64,000 bases of DNA from Fusobacteriales bacterium. Its GTDB lineage: Bacteria > Fusobacteriota > Fusobacteriia > Fusobacteriales > Fusobacteriaceae. The notes beneath the pieces are model-generated. The model had not been told where the DNA came from. It worked only from the letters and a program-made list of their open reading frames with translations, and did no database searches. The position numbers and the translations under genes were made by a program. The stretch is taken from NCBI GenBank assembly GCA_020063625.1, contig JAICDD010000010.1:24869-88868 (forward strand), read 5' to 3'. Position 1 is the stretch's first letter. Each line of letters begins with the position of its first letter. Positions 18,014-26,317 of the stretch are shown here, in pieces.

Positions 18014-19054
18014 TCACCTATTTTTTTGTCTTAATTGTCCGCAAGCACCATCAATGTCACTACCTTTTTCCTGTCTAAATGTTACATTAACTTTTCTTTC
18101 ATTTTTTAAATATTCATAAAAACTTTTCATTTTGTTTTCATGAGGTCTTTCCCATTCTTTTCCTTCAACAGTGTTATAAGGAATTAGATTAAGAATATGG
18201 TCAAATTCATGCATTAAATCTGCTAATCCTTCCATATCACTACGACCAACATTAAAATTTTTAATCATTATGTATTCAAAACTAATTCTTCGTTTTGTCA
18301 TACGTTGATATTCTTTTAATACAGTTATTAAATCTTCTAATGGATATCTTTTGTTTATAGGAATAATTTTATCTCTTTTATCATTAAATACTGAATGTAG
18401 AGATATTGCTAATTCTATTTGAAGCTTTTCTTCCATTAATCTTTCAATTCCTGGAACAATTCCCGAAGTAGAAACAGTAATTTTTCTAATTGAAAAATCA
18501 AGTCCATTTTTATCAGTTAAAATTTTAATTGATTTTATAAGATTATCAATATTTAAAAATGGTTCTCCCATTCCCATAAATACAATATTATTAATTTTAG
18601 AGTCTCTTTTTTCTAACCTTCTATTTAATGTATAAACTTGATTTAATATCTCATGTACTTCAAGATTTCTTACAAATCCATCTATTCCAGTAGCACAAAA
18701 GTCACATTTAACAGGACATCCAACTTGAGTTGATACACAGATAGTATATCTATCTTTATGTTTTAAAAGTACAGTTTCTATAGTTGTTTTATCTTCTAAT
18801 TCAAACAAATATTTTTCTGTTCCATCAATTTTTGATATTTGTTGCTGTAATACATTAAATAAAGGAATATATGCTTTTTCAGCTAATAATTCTCTATTTT
18901 TTAATGAAATATTTGTCATTTCATCTATTCTTCTTATAAGTTTATTATGTAGCCAAGAATATATCTGTTTTACATTAAATTTTTTAAAACCTAGTTCTAA
19001 TAAAAATTTTTCAAGTTCATCATATGATGCGTTTAATAAATTAAATTTATTCAA
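18014..19054 (-). CDS. rlmN: Dual-specificity rRNA/tRNA methyltransferase RlmN (radical SAM)
   Basis: 346 residues, the family's usual length. The radical-SAM cluster motif CPVKCDFC (Cx3CxxC) lies in [18 protein letters not shown], followed by GMGEPFLN, the SAM-binding ISLHS segment and, near the end, [11 protein letters not shown], which holds the methyl-carrying Cys. The enzyme methylates C2 of A2503 in 23S rRNA and A37 in some tRNAs. The start codon is TTG (19054) with AAGGAG at good spacing. It precedes mrcA by 4 bases. Confidence 0.97.
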   Translation of the reverse strand: MNKFNLLNASYDELEKFLLELGFKKFNVKQIYSWLHNKLIRRIDEMTNISLKNRELLAEKAYIPLFNVLQQQISKIDGTEKYLFELEDKTTIETVLLKHKDRYTICVSTQVGCPVKCDFCATGIDGFVRNLEVHEILNQVYTLNRRLEKRDSKINNIVFMGMGEPFLNIDNLIKSIKILTDKNGLDFSIRKITVSTSGIVPGIERLMEEKLQIELAISLHSVFNDKRDKIIPINKRYPLEDLITVLKEYQRMTKRRISFEYIMIKNFNVGRSDMEGLADLMHEFDHILNLIPYNTVEGKEWERPHENKMKSFYEYLKNERKVNVTFRQEKGSDIDGACGQLRQKNR

Positions 19055-19136
19055 TTTTTGACACTCCTTCTTTTATTTGTTTCCTCTTATTTTATCATAA
19101 AAACATTACTTATACAATTTAAATATATTAAACAAA

Positions 19137-19161
19137 AAAATAAAGCTTGGAAAAGCTCTAT
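19137..19161 (-). terminator. Short terminator after the HD-domain gene
   Basis: Read on the minus strand, GAGCTT-TTCC-AAGCTT is followed by a T-rich run. The stem is only 6 bp, so the call is moderate. Confidence 0.5.
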
Positions 19162-19167
19162 TTAAAA

Positions 19168-19689
19168 TTATTTATTTAATTTTTCTAGTTTTTCTTTTAA
19201 TCTATTTTCTAAATAAATATTTCTATATTTTAAGTTTTCTATAAAATATTTACTTTCAGTTATAATATCATTTAAATTTTCAAGATTACAATTTTCAGTA
19301 TCTAATTTTGTAATTAATTCAGCTAATTTAACAATACTAGCCTCTTTAAAAGTGGAATTAATTCTTTTAATATTATTTTTTAATGATTCTTCTTTTTCAT
19401 TTATTGTTTTATCTTTTGTAATAGCCAAAACAGTAGTTGCTACTTGTATTCCAAAATATTCTTTTAATTCATTAAAGTTTGTTTTTGTATTATCTAAAAT
19501 ATCATGAAGTAATGCTGTTTGAACTGCAATTTCTAGATTAAAATCAGGATTTTCATTATAAGCAATAAATACTTCCATTGCAACAGTAGAAAGATATGTT
19601 AAATAATTTGCTTCAATACAAGAAATTTTATCATTTAGATATTTTTCACCAACATATTTTATTGCTTTTCTATAACTATCTTGTATCAT
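19168..19689 (-). CDS. HD-domain protein resembling the SpoT/MESH1 hydrolase domain
   Basis: 173 residues from the preferred start. TALLHDILDNTKTNFNELKEYFG carries the HD metal-binding dipeptide and matches the arrangement around the hydrolase centre of RelA/SpoT and small (p)ppGpp hydrolases, followed by VLAITKDK (typically LVxGVTKL). The upstream His of the HD motif and other ligands are less clear in the N-terminal helices, so hydrolase activity toward (p)ppGpp is an inference. An upstream in-frame GTG at 19698 abuts the GAGGAG, leaving no spacing; ATG at 19689 is correctly spaced. It has no synthetase domain. Confidence 0.7.
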   Translation of the reverse strand: MIQDSYRKAIKYVGEKYLNDKISCIEANYLTYLSTVAMEVFIAYNENPDFNLEIAVQTALLHDILDNTKTNFNELKEYFGIQVATTVLAITKDKTINEKEESLKNNIKRINSTFKEASIVKLAELITKLDTENCNLENLNDIITESKYFIENLKYRNIYLENRLKEKLEKLNK

Positions 19690-20455
19690 AATTTTCACTC
19701 CTCAAATACTCTTTATTTATAAGTATAATTAATTTTTTTGATTTTTTCAAGTAATTATTTAACACTATCGTTTGACGGGATATGGTAGAGATTTATACAG
19801 GAAAAAGTGATTGCTTGATTTTGAAAAGAAAAATAAATAAGTGATATTTAATATAAAAAATGAAAAAACAGTTTAAAATAAACAATAATATAATAAAAAA
19901 GGATTTTAAAATAGAAAATTTAATAAGTTTTGTTTTATATGGAAATATATAGTATAGGAACAATAGTAATTAAAATTAAACAAATATATTAGGAGATTAA
20001 AAAGCAAATTTTTATTGAATAAATTAAAAACGAAACCTTTAAAATTAAGAAATCGTTTAATTAATTTATTTTTTAGATGTACTTTTCAGTCTCCCTCTTT
20101 TTTTATTTGTTGAATTAAATTTTTAAATTAAAATTTCAAATTGAATTTATAAAAAAATAAGTAAATTATTTTTATAAAATAATAAGCTACATATAAAGAA
20201 ATTATAATAAAAAATAGTTTATCTATACTCTACTATATACTTATATTAATTAGTTAATATTATTTGAAATGAAAACATACAAACAATAGTTGTATGTTAA
20301 AAAATAGAACAAAAGAAAATTTTTTGGATATATATATTATAAAATATGATTATTTCAAAATACTCTTAACAAGCTATTTTGTTAAATTATATTTAACTTA
20401 TTGTATATAAATATAATATTAATGAATTTTAATTTAACAAAAAACAAAAAATAAC
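19690..20455. other. Non-coding region with a composite nested hairpin
   Basis: About 770 bases without a credible gene. 19991-20096 forms a nested structure: an outer GGAGATTAAAAAG/CTTTTCAGTCTCC stem (like the terminator at 3111) encloses an AAACGA/TCGTTT hairpin related to the repeat terminators at 15753, 28009 and 50043, and a T-run follows. 20272-20290 has a perfect ACATACAA/TTGTATGT stem. The rest is simple A+T-rich sequence. Confidence 0.5.
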
Positions 20456-20484
20456 TTGACAATACAAAAAAATAGGAGTAATAT
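20456..20484 (+). promoter_or_regulatory. Sigma-70-type promoter of the hydrogenase cluster
   Basis: Consensus -35 TTGACA (20456-20461), 17-base spacer, -10 TAATAT (20479-20484). It lies 56 bases upstream of the first cluster gene. Confidence 0.7.
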
Positions 20485-20539
20485 CCAACTAGATAATATG
20501 TGAAAAAAATAATATAGTTTATTTTAGAAAGGAGAGAAT

Positions 20540-20812
20540 ATGGATATATTTGTCTGTATGGGAACATCGTGTTATATTAAAGGTTCTCCAGACATAGTTG
20601 AGATATTAAAAAGAAAATTAGACAACTATAATGGAATTGAAAATATAAAAATTCATTTAAAAGGTTCCTTTTGTTTAGGCCCATGTATAGAAGGAATAGT
20701 TGTAAAAGTTGGAGATAAAATTTTTAAAAATATTAATAAAGACAATATTTATGAAAAAATCAAATACGAGATTATACCTTATATAGAAGAAGATAAATGG
20801 AGGTTAAAATGA
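20540..20812 (+). CDS. Thioredoxin-like [2Fe-2S] ferredoxin of a hydrogenase cluster
   Basis: 90 residues. It opens FVCMGTSCYIKGSP with two Cys (6 and 11) and has SFCLGPC (Cys 47 and 51) later, the four-Cys pattern of thioredoxin-like [2Fe-2S] proteins (NuoE/HydC C-terminal type). It should pass electrons between a cytosolic donor and the hydrogenase encoded at the end of the cluster. GAAAGGAGAG precedes the ATG. Its stop overlaps the start of the PAS gene (ATGA), indicating tight translational coupling. A second copy of the same fold is encoded at 22533. Confidence 0.85.
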   Translation: MDIFVCMGTSCYIKGSPDIVEILKRKLDNYNGIENIKIHLKGSFCLGPCIEGIVVKVGDKIFKNINKDNIYEKIKYEIIPYIEEDKWRLK

Positions 20813-21312
20813 GTAAAAATGTATGGGAAATTATATGGGATTATGATCCAAATGGTATTTTAGTTGTAGATAATAATTTTAATATACAGATAGTTAATTC
20901 TGCTTTTTTAAAATATTTTAAACTAGAAAATGAAGATATAATAGGTAGAAAAATAACAGATTTTTTTGATGATATTCAAGATATTATAGCAGTATCATTA
21001 AATGAAAAAAAAGTAATTAAAAAAATTAAAAATTATTCAGAACATAATTTACACTTATCAGAGATTACTTTTAAATTGGAAGAAAAAAATTTAGTTGCAA
21101 AAATATTTCATGATGTAACAAATGAGATTCAAAGAGAAAATAAAATTAATAATTTTAAATTTCAAATATTAGAAGAAGTAGAAAAAATAGTAGATAAACA
21201 GATGAAAGTAGGACAAGAGGTAGCATCAATATTAGGAGAAACAATAGCTGAAACAAAATCAAGCCTAATAAAATTATCTGATGTAATAAAAAATGAAGCA
21301 AATGAAAGTTAG
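20809..21312 (+). CDS. PAS-domain protein of the hydrogenase cluster
   Basis: 168 residues from the ATG at 20809, which has GGAGG in front; an in-frame ATG at 20797 lacks one. Residues about 5-105 form a PAS domain (GILVVDNNFNIQIVNSAFLKYFKLENEDIIGRK is the usual opening, split here by normal loops), followed by a helical C-terminal segment (about 105-168) that probably dimerises. There is no Cys cluster, so a flavin, heme or protein ligand is possible. Small PAS proteins beside SpoIIE phosphatases are known in [FeFe]-hydrogenase clusters of Clostridia such as the hfs loci; a sensing role is inferred from that. Confidence 0.75.
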   Translation: MSKNVWEIIWDYDPNGILVVDNNFNIQIVNSAFLKYFKLENEDIIGRKITDFFDDIQDIIAVSLNEKKVIKKIKNYSEHNLHLSEITFKLEEKNLVAKIFHDVTNEIQRENKINNFKFQILEEVEKIVDKQMKVGQEVASILGETIAETKSSLIKLSDVIKNEANES

Positions 21313-21323
21313 GAAGTGAGATT

Positions 21324-22481
21324 ATGAAATCTGCTACAGTATATAAAAAAAGTATAAATCATCATGGAGAAAAAGTATGTGGTGATAACTTTCAAATGAG
21401 AAAAACTAAAAATTCTAAAATATTTATATTATCAGATGGACTTGGAAGTGGAATAAAAGCTAGTATTTTATCTATATTAACAACAGAAATAATAGCTACA
21501 ATGTTTGAAAGTGAAGTAATGGTTCATGAAATATTGGATACAATAACAAAATCATTACCTGTTTGTCAAAAAAGAGGGATAGCTTATTCAACATTTACAA
21601 TAGTAGAAGTTTTTAATGATGGTAAAGTATTGATTGTAAATTATGATAATCCAGATCCTTTAGTAATAAAAAATAAAAGTATATTAGATATACACTATGT
21701 AGAAGAACTAATTAATGATAAATTGATAAAAAAGGCAAAACTTGAATTACATGAAAATGATGTAATATATCTGTTTTCAGATGGAATGTTAAATGCAGGA
21801 CTTGGAAATATAATGGATTTTGGTTGGGGATGGGAAAAATTTACTGAGTATTTAACTAGAGTATATTTAAAAAACTTAAATATAAAAGAATCTGTTGATA
21901 GTATGTTAGAACTTACAAATATATATTATGGTAATAAACCTGGAGATGATGCTACTTTAATTGCTATAAAATGTATTGAAAATCCATATCTAAATATATT
22001 TACAGGGCCTCCACTTGATAAAAAAACTGACTATTATTATGTAAATAAATTTATGGAATCAAAAGGGAAAAAAATCACTTGTGGAGGAACAACTTCTAAT
22101 ATAATATCTAAAATGATAAATAAAGAGATTGATATTGATTTAGATCAAGAACTTAGAGATTTACCACCATATGGAAAAATGGAAGGTATTGACTTGGTTA
22201 CAGAAGGTGTTCTTACAATAAAAAAATTAATAGAATTATTGAAAAGTTGTAAAACAGATATGTATGAATTAGATTTTATTGGACAATTAAATGGTGCTGA
22301 AAAAATATTTTTATATATTCGTGAAAGTGATGAAATAAATATGTTAGTAGGTAGAAAAGTAAATGCATTTTATCATAATCCTGATCTACCTTTTGATATG
22401 TCTATTCGTTCCAATTTAATTAGAGAATTAAAATTTAATTTAGAAAGATTGAATAAAAAAGTTATTATAGAATATTGTTAA
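21324..22481 (+). CDS. SpoIIE/PP2C-type protein serine phosphatase of the hydrogenase cluster
   Basis: 385 residues. Residues about 1-215 form a SpoIIE-like PP2C domain: GDNF, LSDGLGSGIKAS, LFSDGMLNAG and KPGDDATLI hold the metal-binding Asp residues. The remaining 170 residues (about 220-385), starting NPYLNIFTGPPLDKKTDYYYV with GGTTSNIIS, form a separate domain seen in hydrogenase-linked phosphatases whose role is not known to me. It lies 11 bases after the PAS gene. The combination of PAS sensor, phosphatase and hydrogenase suggests dephosphorylation of a regulator in response to redox or hydrogen state, an inference from gene order. Confidence 0.85.
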   Translation: MKSATVYKKSINHHGEKVCGDNFQMRKTKNSKIFILSDGLGSGIKASILSILTTEIIATMFESEVMVHEILDTITKSLPVCQKRGIAYSTFTIVEVFNDGKVLIVNYDNPDPLVIKNKSILDIHYVEELINDKLIKKAKLELHENDVIYLFSDGMLNAGLGNIMDFGWGWEKFTEYLTRVYLKNLNIKESVDSMLELTNIYYGNKPGDDATLIAIKCIENPYLNIFTGPPLDKKTDYYYVNKFMESKGKKITCGGTTSNIISKMINKEIDIDLDQELRDLPPYGKMEGIDLVTEGVLTIKKLIELLKSCKTDMYELDFIGQLNGAEKIFLYIRESDEINMLVGRKVNAFYHNPDLPFDMSIRSNLIRELKFNLERLNKKVIIEYC

Positions 22482-22532
22482 ATAGATTTATCTATATATT
22501 GAATAAAAAAGATAAAAGAAGAGGGGAGTAAT

Positions 22533-22775
22533 ATGAATATTGATATATGTATAGGGACTACATGTCATCTAATGGGTGGAAGTTATTTAGAAGAAATAGT
22601 AAAAAAATACAAAGACAGTAAAGGAATAAAGTTTAGATATGTTACATGTTTTGAAGTATGTAATGGAGATATTCCTGCACCTGTTATAAAAATAGATAAT
22701 AAATATATTGGTAATATGAATAATGAAAAATTAGAAAATATAATTAATGATTTTTTAAAAAATGGTGATGAGTAA
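22533..22775 (+). CDS. Second thioredoxin-like [2Fe-2S] ferredoxin
   Basis: 80 residues with Cys at MNIDICIGTTCHLMGGS and VTCFEVCNGD, the four ligands of a thioredoxin-like [2Fe-2S] domain. It resembles NuoE/HndA C-terminal domains and the first gene of this cluster. GAGGGGAG precedes the ATG. Its TAA overlaps the ATG of the hydrogenase (TAATG), so it is the most likely direct electron partner of that enzyme. Confidence 0.85.
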   Translation: MNIDICIGTTCHLMGGSYLEEIVKKYKDSKGIKFRYVTCFEVCNGDIPAPVIKIDNKYIGNMNNEKLENIINDFLKNGDE

Positions 22776-24238
22776 TGGCAAAATTTATTTTTAATGATGC
22801 AATGAAAATACGAAGACAAACACTTATAAAATTATCAACTTTATTAGAAGAAGATAGATTAAAAAAAGAATTACCAAAATTAAACAAAATAATATTAGAA
22901 AATACTAATAAAAGATATAGAATGTCTATATACCATGAAAGAGAAATCCTTGCTCAAAGAATAAAACAATATTTAGGACTTGATTATACCAAATCAAAAG
23001 ATTTAGAACTTTTTGAAATAGTAGATAAATTAGAAAATATTTTGTCTAATAAAAGTGAATATATATCAAAAGGTAAATTTTTAGATATAATTAAAGAAGC
23101 ATGTGATGGATGTCCTACTAAAAAATACTATATAACCGATGGATGTAGAACATGTGTAGCACAGTCTTGTATAAATGTTTGCCCTAAAAATGCAATAACT
23201 AAAACATCTAATAACAGAATGAAAATAGATGAAGAAAAATGTATAAATTGTGGCTTATGTGCAAACTCATGTAATTATAATGCAATTATAGTTCAAGAAA
23301 GACCGTGTGAAATAGCATGTAGTTTAAATGCTATTGGGAAATCAAAGCAATCTAATGAAAATACAAATTCATTAGATAGTAATGATTTTAAAAGTGATAA
23401 TTCTCCTAAAATAAACAAAGATTTATGTGTAAATTGTGGTAACTGTTTTAAAGAATGTCCATTTGGAGCAATAGAATCTCCTTCTCAAATGTTGCAATTA
23501 CAATATAGTTTAAATAATAATGAAAAAATAGTAGCTATATTTGCTCCATCTATAACAGGTCAATTTGGAATGAAAGTTAATAGCTTACAAATAAAAGAAG
23601 CCTTATATAAAATAGGATTTGATAATGTAATAGAAGCAGCTGTTGGTGCTGATGAAGTAGCTAAAGAAGAAGCTAAAATTATAGAAAATAGTGATGAATT
23701 AGTTACTACATCTTGTTGTCCAGCATTTGTAGAATGTATAGAGAAGCATTATAATGATTATAAAAAAAATGTATCTCATGAATATTCGCCTATGTCTTTT
23801 TTAGCAAATAAAATAAAACAAGAAAATAAAAATATAAAAATAGCTTTTATAGGGCCTTGTATTGCAAAAAAACAAGAGGCTTTTAATAATGAATTAGTTG
23901 ATTATGTAATAACATTTGAAGAACTTGGAGCTATGTTTATAGCAAAACATGTAGAACCATCTAAATTAGAAGGTGAAAATATACAAGGTAGTGATTTTGG
24001 TTGGAATTTTGCTAAAAGTGGTGGAGTAGCAGAAGCTGTAGTTAATAATATGAGTAAAGAATTAAAAATATTAAAAATGAATGGTTTGGAAGAAGCTAGA
24101 AAAACTTTTGGATTATTAAAAAAAGAAAAATATGATTTATTAGAAGGAATGGCTTGTAATGGTGGATGCGTTGGAGGCCCTGGAATAATGATAGATTCAA
24201 AAATTGCTATGGCAAAATTAAAAACTAAAACAAAATAA
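22775..24238 (+). CDS. [FeFe] hydrogenase, monomeric group B-like
   Basis: 487 residues. A Cys-rich N-terminal region (CDGCPTKKYY, CRTCVAQSCINVCP, about 109-140) is followed by ferredoxin-like [4Fe-4S] motifs CINCGLCANSCNYNAI and CVNCGNCFKECPFGAI, then the H-cluster domain with TSCCPAF (about 311), IGPCIAKKQEA (about 359) and EGMACNGGCVGGPG (about 457). The GPC in place of MPC in the second motif and CVGGPG in the third fit group B rather than classical group A enzymes. It should be a cytosolic enzyme forming or sensing H2. No maturation genes (hydE, hydF, hydG) are in the window. Confidence 0.9.
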   Translation: MAKFIFNDAMKIRRQTLIKLSTLLEEDRLKKELPKLNKIILENTNKRYRMSIYHEREILAQRIKQYLGLDYTKSKDLELFEIVDKLENILSNKSEYISKGKFLDIIKEACDGCPTKKYYITDGCRTCVAQSCINVCPKNAITKTSNNRMKIDEEKCINCGLCANSCNYNAIIVQERPCEIACSLNAIGKSKQSNENTNSLDSNDFKSDNSPKINKDLCVNCGNCFKECPFGAIESPSQMLQLQYSLNNNEKIVAIFAPSITGQFGMKVNSLQIKEALYKIGFDNVIEAAVGADEVAKEEAKIIENSDELVTTSCCPAFVECIEKHYNDYKKNVSHEYSPMSFLANKIKQENKNIKIAFIGPCIAKKQEAFNNELVDYVITFEELGAMFIAKHVEPSKLEGENIQGSDFGWNFAKSGGVAEAVVNNMSKELKILKMNGLEEARKTFGLLKKEKYDLLEGMACNGGCVGGPGIMIDSKIAMAKLKTKTK

Positions 24239-24257
24239 TATAAATAATTTAATATAA

Positions 24258-24280
24258 TTATGAGTTCTTAATTTTTAAAA
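24258..24280 (+). terminator. Left half of a repeat-type terminator, apparently interrupted
   Basis: ATGAGTTCTTAATTTTTAAAA closely matches the left arm and loop of the dispersed ACGAGTTCTTTAATTTTAAAG hairpins, but the right arm is missing. The next bases (TGATACC...) look like an insertion-sequence end. This suggests the hydrogenase cluster's terminator was split by the element that carries the orfA remnant. Confidence 0.4.
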
Positions 24281-24785
24281 TGATACCTGTAAACTGGACA
24301 CTAAAAAAAAAGTGTTCAAGTTTGCAGGTTTTTTTGTTATCATTTAATTAAATAATCACTGGGAGGTCAAAATTATGGCTAAAAATTACTTTAATGATCA
24401 ACAAGTTAATATTCTTTCTAAAAATAAATATGTTTTAAAAGTCTCTAATTCTTCTATTACTTACTCTGAAGAATTTAAAAGATTATTTATTCAAGAGTAT
24501 TTTGCGGGGGCTTTGCCTCGTTTTATCTTTGAAAAATATGGCTTTGATTCTGAAATTATTGGTAAACGTAGAATTGAATCTTCGGCCTATAGATGGAAAA
24601 ATAAATATCTTAAGGAAGGTGTTTTAGGACTTAAAGATACTAGAAAAACTAACTCTGGTAGAACTTTAAAAAGAGAATTAACTGATGAGCATAAAATCAA
24701 AAAAATGGAAGCTAAAATTAGATTACTTGAAGCTGAAAATGAACTTTTAAAAAAGATAAAACAGCTGGAAAGGGGAGGATTTTAA
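24281..24785 (+). mobile_element. IS3-family (IS150-like) remnant: left end plus orfA, orfB missing
   Basis: The element begins TGATACCTGTAAACTGGAC (TG start, as in IS3-family ends). The segment 24285-24329 forms a long hairpin (ACCTGTAAACTGGACACT with AGTGTTCAAGTTTGCAGGT, one bulge) followed by a T-run, enclosed by AATGATA/TTATCATT. Such a hairpin can block outside transcription from reading into a transposase. orfA follows, but no orfB (DDE integrase) is encoded downstream and no right end is visible, so it is a truncated, non-autonomous remnant. Confidence 0.65.
24375..24785 (+). CDS. IS3-family transposase OrfA (orphan)
   Basis: 136 residues. An N-terminal helix-turn-helix region (YSEEFKRLFIQEYFAG...) and the RRIESSAYRWKNKYLKEGVLGLKDTRKTNSGR segment are typical of OrfA proteins of IS150-like elements, with a C-terminal leucine-zipper-like helix (KKMEAKIRLLEAENELLKKI). 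A slippery AAAAAAG lies near the 3' end, where the -1 frameshift into orfB normally occurs, but no orfB follows. GGGAGG precedes the ATG. It contains GC-richer codons (for example GCGGGGGCTTTGCCTCG) than its neighbours, consistent with acquisition. Confidence 0.8.
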   Translation: MAKNYFNDQQVNILSKNKYVLKVSNSSITYSEEFKRLFIQEYFAGALPRFIFEKYGFDSEIIGKRRIESSAYRWKNKYLKEGVLGLKDTRKTNSGRTLKRELTDEHKIKKMEAKIRLLEAENELLKKIKQLERGGF

Positions 24786-24875
24786 AAAAATATCAAAATT
24801 TTTATTAAAAAAAATAAAAAAAGGAGATACAGGAAATTTTATAATAAAATAAATTGCTTATAAAAGTATATAAAA

Positions 24876-24915
24876 AAAGAAACTAGTTTATTATAATAAA
24901 TTAGTTTCTTTTAAA
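24876..24915. terminator. Bidirectional hairpin terminator
   Basis: The perfect AAAGAAACTA/TAGTTTCTTT stem is extended by an inner GTTTA/TAAAT stem and has an A-run before and a T-run after. It lies between orfA and the convergent minus-strand gene. Confidence 0.8.
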
Positions 24916-24957
24916 TTTAAAAATATTACACAGTTATTATTCTTTTAAGTATAAATA

Positions 24958-25293
24958 TTAAGATATTTTTATAGCTTTATTTATTTGAGTAATATTAATT
25001 TTTTTATTTTTTAAAATATCTTTTATTAACCTATTAATTTCTCTACGTTCTTTGCCAAGTTCAGCATTTTTAATAATATGATCATCTACTCTATCTTCAT
25101 AATCATATTTCATATTATTAAGTAAGTCGATAATATAATTGTAGCTCATATTTGGTTTTAAATACTCAAAAAGATTTTCTATAAGTTCTATTCTTTTTCT
25201 GTTATCTCTTATTTTTCTTTCGTTGTCATTCATTTCTCTTTTAATTTTGTTTTTTCTTCTCATTTTTCTTATTAGATTTAATATTGAATCCAT
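24958..25293 (-). CDS. Charged helical hypothetical protein
   Basis: 111 residues from the ATG at 25293; an in-frame ATG at 25302 directly abuts the AAAGGA and so has no spacing. It is highly basic and helical, with a probable coiled coil in the first third (IRKMRRKNKIKREMNDNERKIRDNRKRIELIE is the charged core, at about 8-39), then a mixed segment and a second charged helix. There are no Cys residues, catalytic motifs or membrane segments, and I do not recognise the family. It sits alone between an insertion-sequence remnant and a pseudogene. Confidence 0.5.
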   Translation of the reverse strand: MDSILNLIRKMRRKNKIKREMNDNERKIRDNRKRIELIENLFEYLKPNMSYNYIIDLLNNMKYDYEDRVDDHIIKNAELGKERREINRLIKDILKNKKINITQINKAIKIS

Positions 25294-25643
25294 TTTACTC
25301 ATTCCTTTAGAATTTTACATTAATTATTCGATAATGTACTTTTATATTTAATTTTAGTATTATTCATCTAAAAATTCCGTTCTGTTTTTAAATTTATAAG
25401 TAATTTTAACATAAAAAACAGAACACATTAAACTCTTTTTTTCTTTTTTTGAACATTTATCGTTTTGAAAGTACCAAATTCATCCACTGTAGTTTTTGTT
25501 CCAAACACAAACAACTAAACTCCCAAAAAAAAGAAAAAAACTTCGAAATTGTTTTAAAGTTTTAGAATATTGGAAATAATATTTATATCTATCTACTTAT
25601 GTATAATTGGAATAATTAAAAATAAAGTGTAAAAATAAAAAAT
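25294..25643. other. Gene-free A+T-rich stretch
   Basis: I see no credible coding frame or RNA gene here. It contains several homopolymeric A and T runs and leads into the promoter at 25644. Confidence 0.5.
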
Positions 25644-25674
25644 TTGACATAAAGTTAACTTTAAGAAGTATAAT
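25644..25674 (+). promoter_or_regulatory. MerR-type promoter with a dyad in a 19-base spacer
   Basis: -35 TTGACA (25644-25649) and -10 TATAAT (25669-25674) are 19 bases apart, and the spacer holds the perfect dyad TAAAGTTAACTTTA (25650-25663). The over-long spacer carrying a palindrome is the hallmark of MerR-family-activated promoters, and the dyad resembles the GTTAACTC-type sites of AdhR/NmlR-like MerR regulators that often control aldehyde-detoxifying reductases. No merR gene is in the window. Confidence 0.65.
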
Positions 25675-25768
25675 TATAATAGGATAACAAGCCTTATAGT
25701 TGACTGAAAGGAATAAAAATTAATTAAATAAAATTTGATAGAATAAATTTAAAAAAGGAGGAAAGAAA

Positions 25769-26317
25769 ATGCAATATATAGCAAACAAAGAAAGATATAG
25801 TAAAACAAGGGAAAGCATTATATATAGGGATATCATCATATAATCCAGAACAAACAAAAGAAGCATCTAAAATTTTAAAAGAATTAGGACTCCTTGTCTT
25901 ATACATCAGCCACAATATTCAATGTTTAATCGTTGGATAGAAGATAGATTATTAGATGTATTAGAAAATGAAGGGATAGGAAGTATAGCATTTTCACCAT
26001 TAGCACAAGGATTATTAACAAATAAATATTTAAATGGTATTCCACAAGACTCAAGAGTAGCAAATAAAAAAGCTTTATTTTTTAATGAAACAAATATAAC
26101 AGAGGAAAAATTAAATAAAATAAAATTATTAAATGAAATAGCTGAAAATAGATGTCAAACATTAGCGCAAATGGCACTTAGTTGGGTATTACAAAATGTA
26201 ACATCAGTAATAATTGGTGCAAGTAGATTAAGTCAAATAACTGAAAATGTAAAAGCAATAGAAAAATTAGATTTTACAAAAGAAGAATTAGAAAAAATAG
26301 ATAGAATATTGAAATAG
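25769..26317 (+). pseudogene. Aldo/keto reductase (YghZ/Gpr-like), decayed
   Basis: It starts with a proper ribosome-binding site (AAAGGAGG) and MQYIANKERYS, the usual N-terminus of YghZ-like reductases, then jumps to VKQGKALYIGISSYNPEQTKEA in another frame. This implies loss of the catalytic barrel's first half (about 120 codons). A second frame change near 25886-25893 leads to PCLIHQPQYSMFNRWIEDRLLDVLENEGIGSIAFSPLAQGLL and a normal C-terminus to 26317 (split here only by description). The catalytic Asp, Tyr and Lys lie in the missing part, so it cannot be active. Confidence 0.85.
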
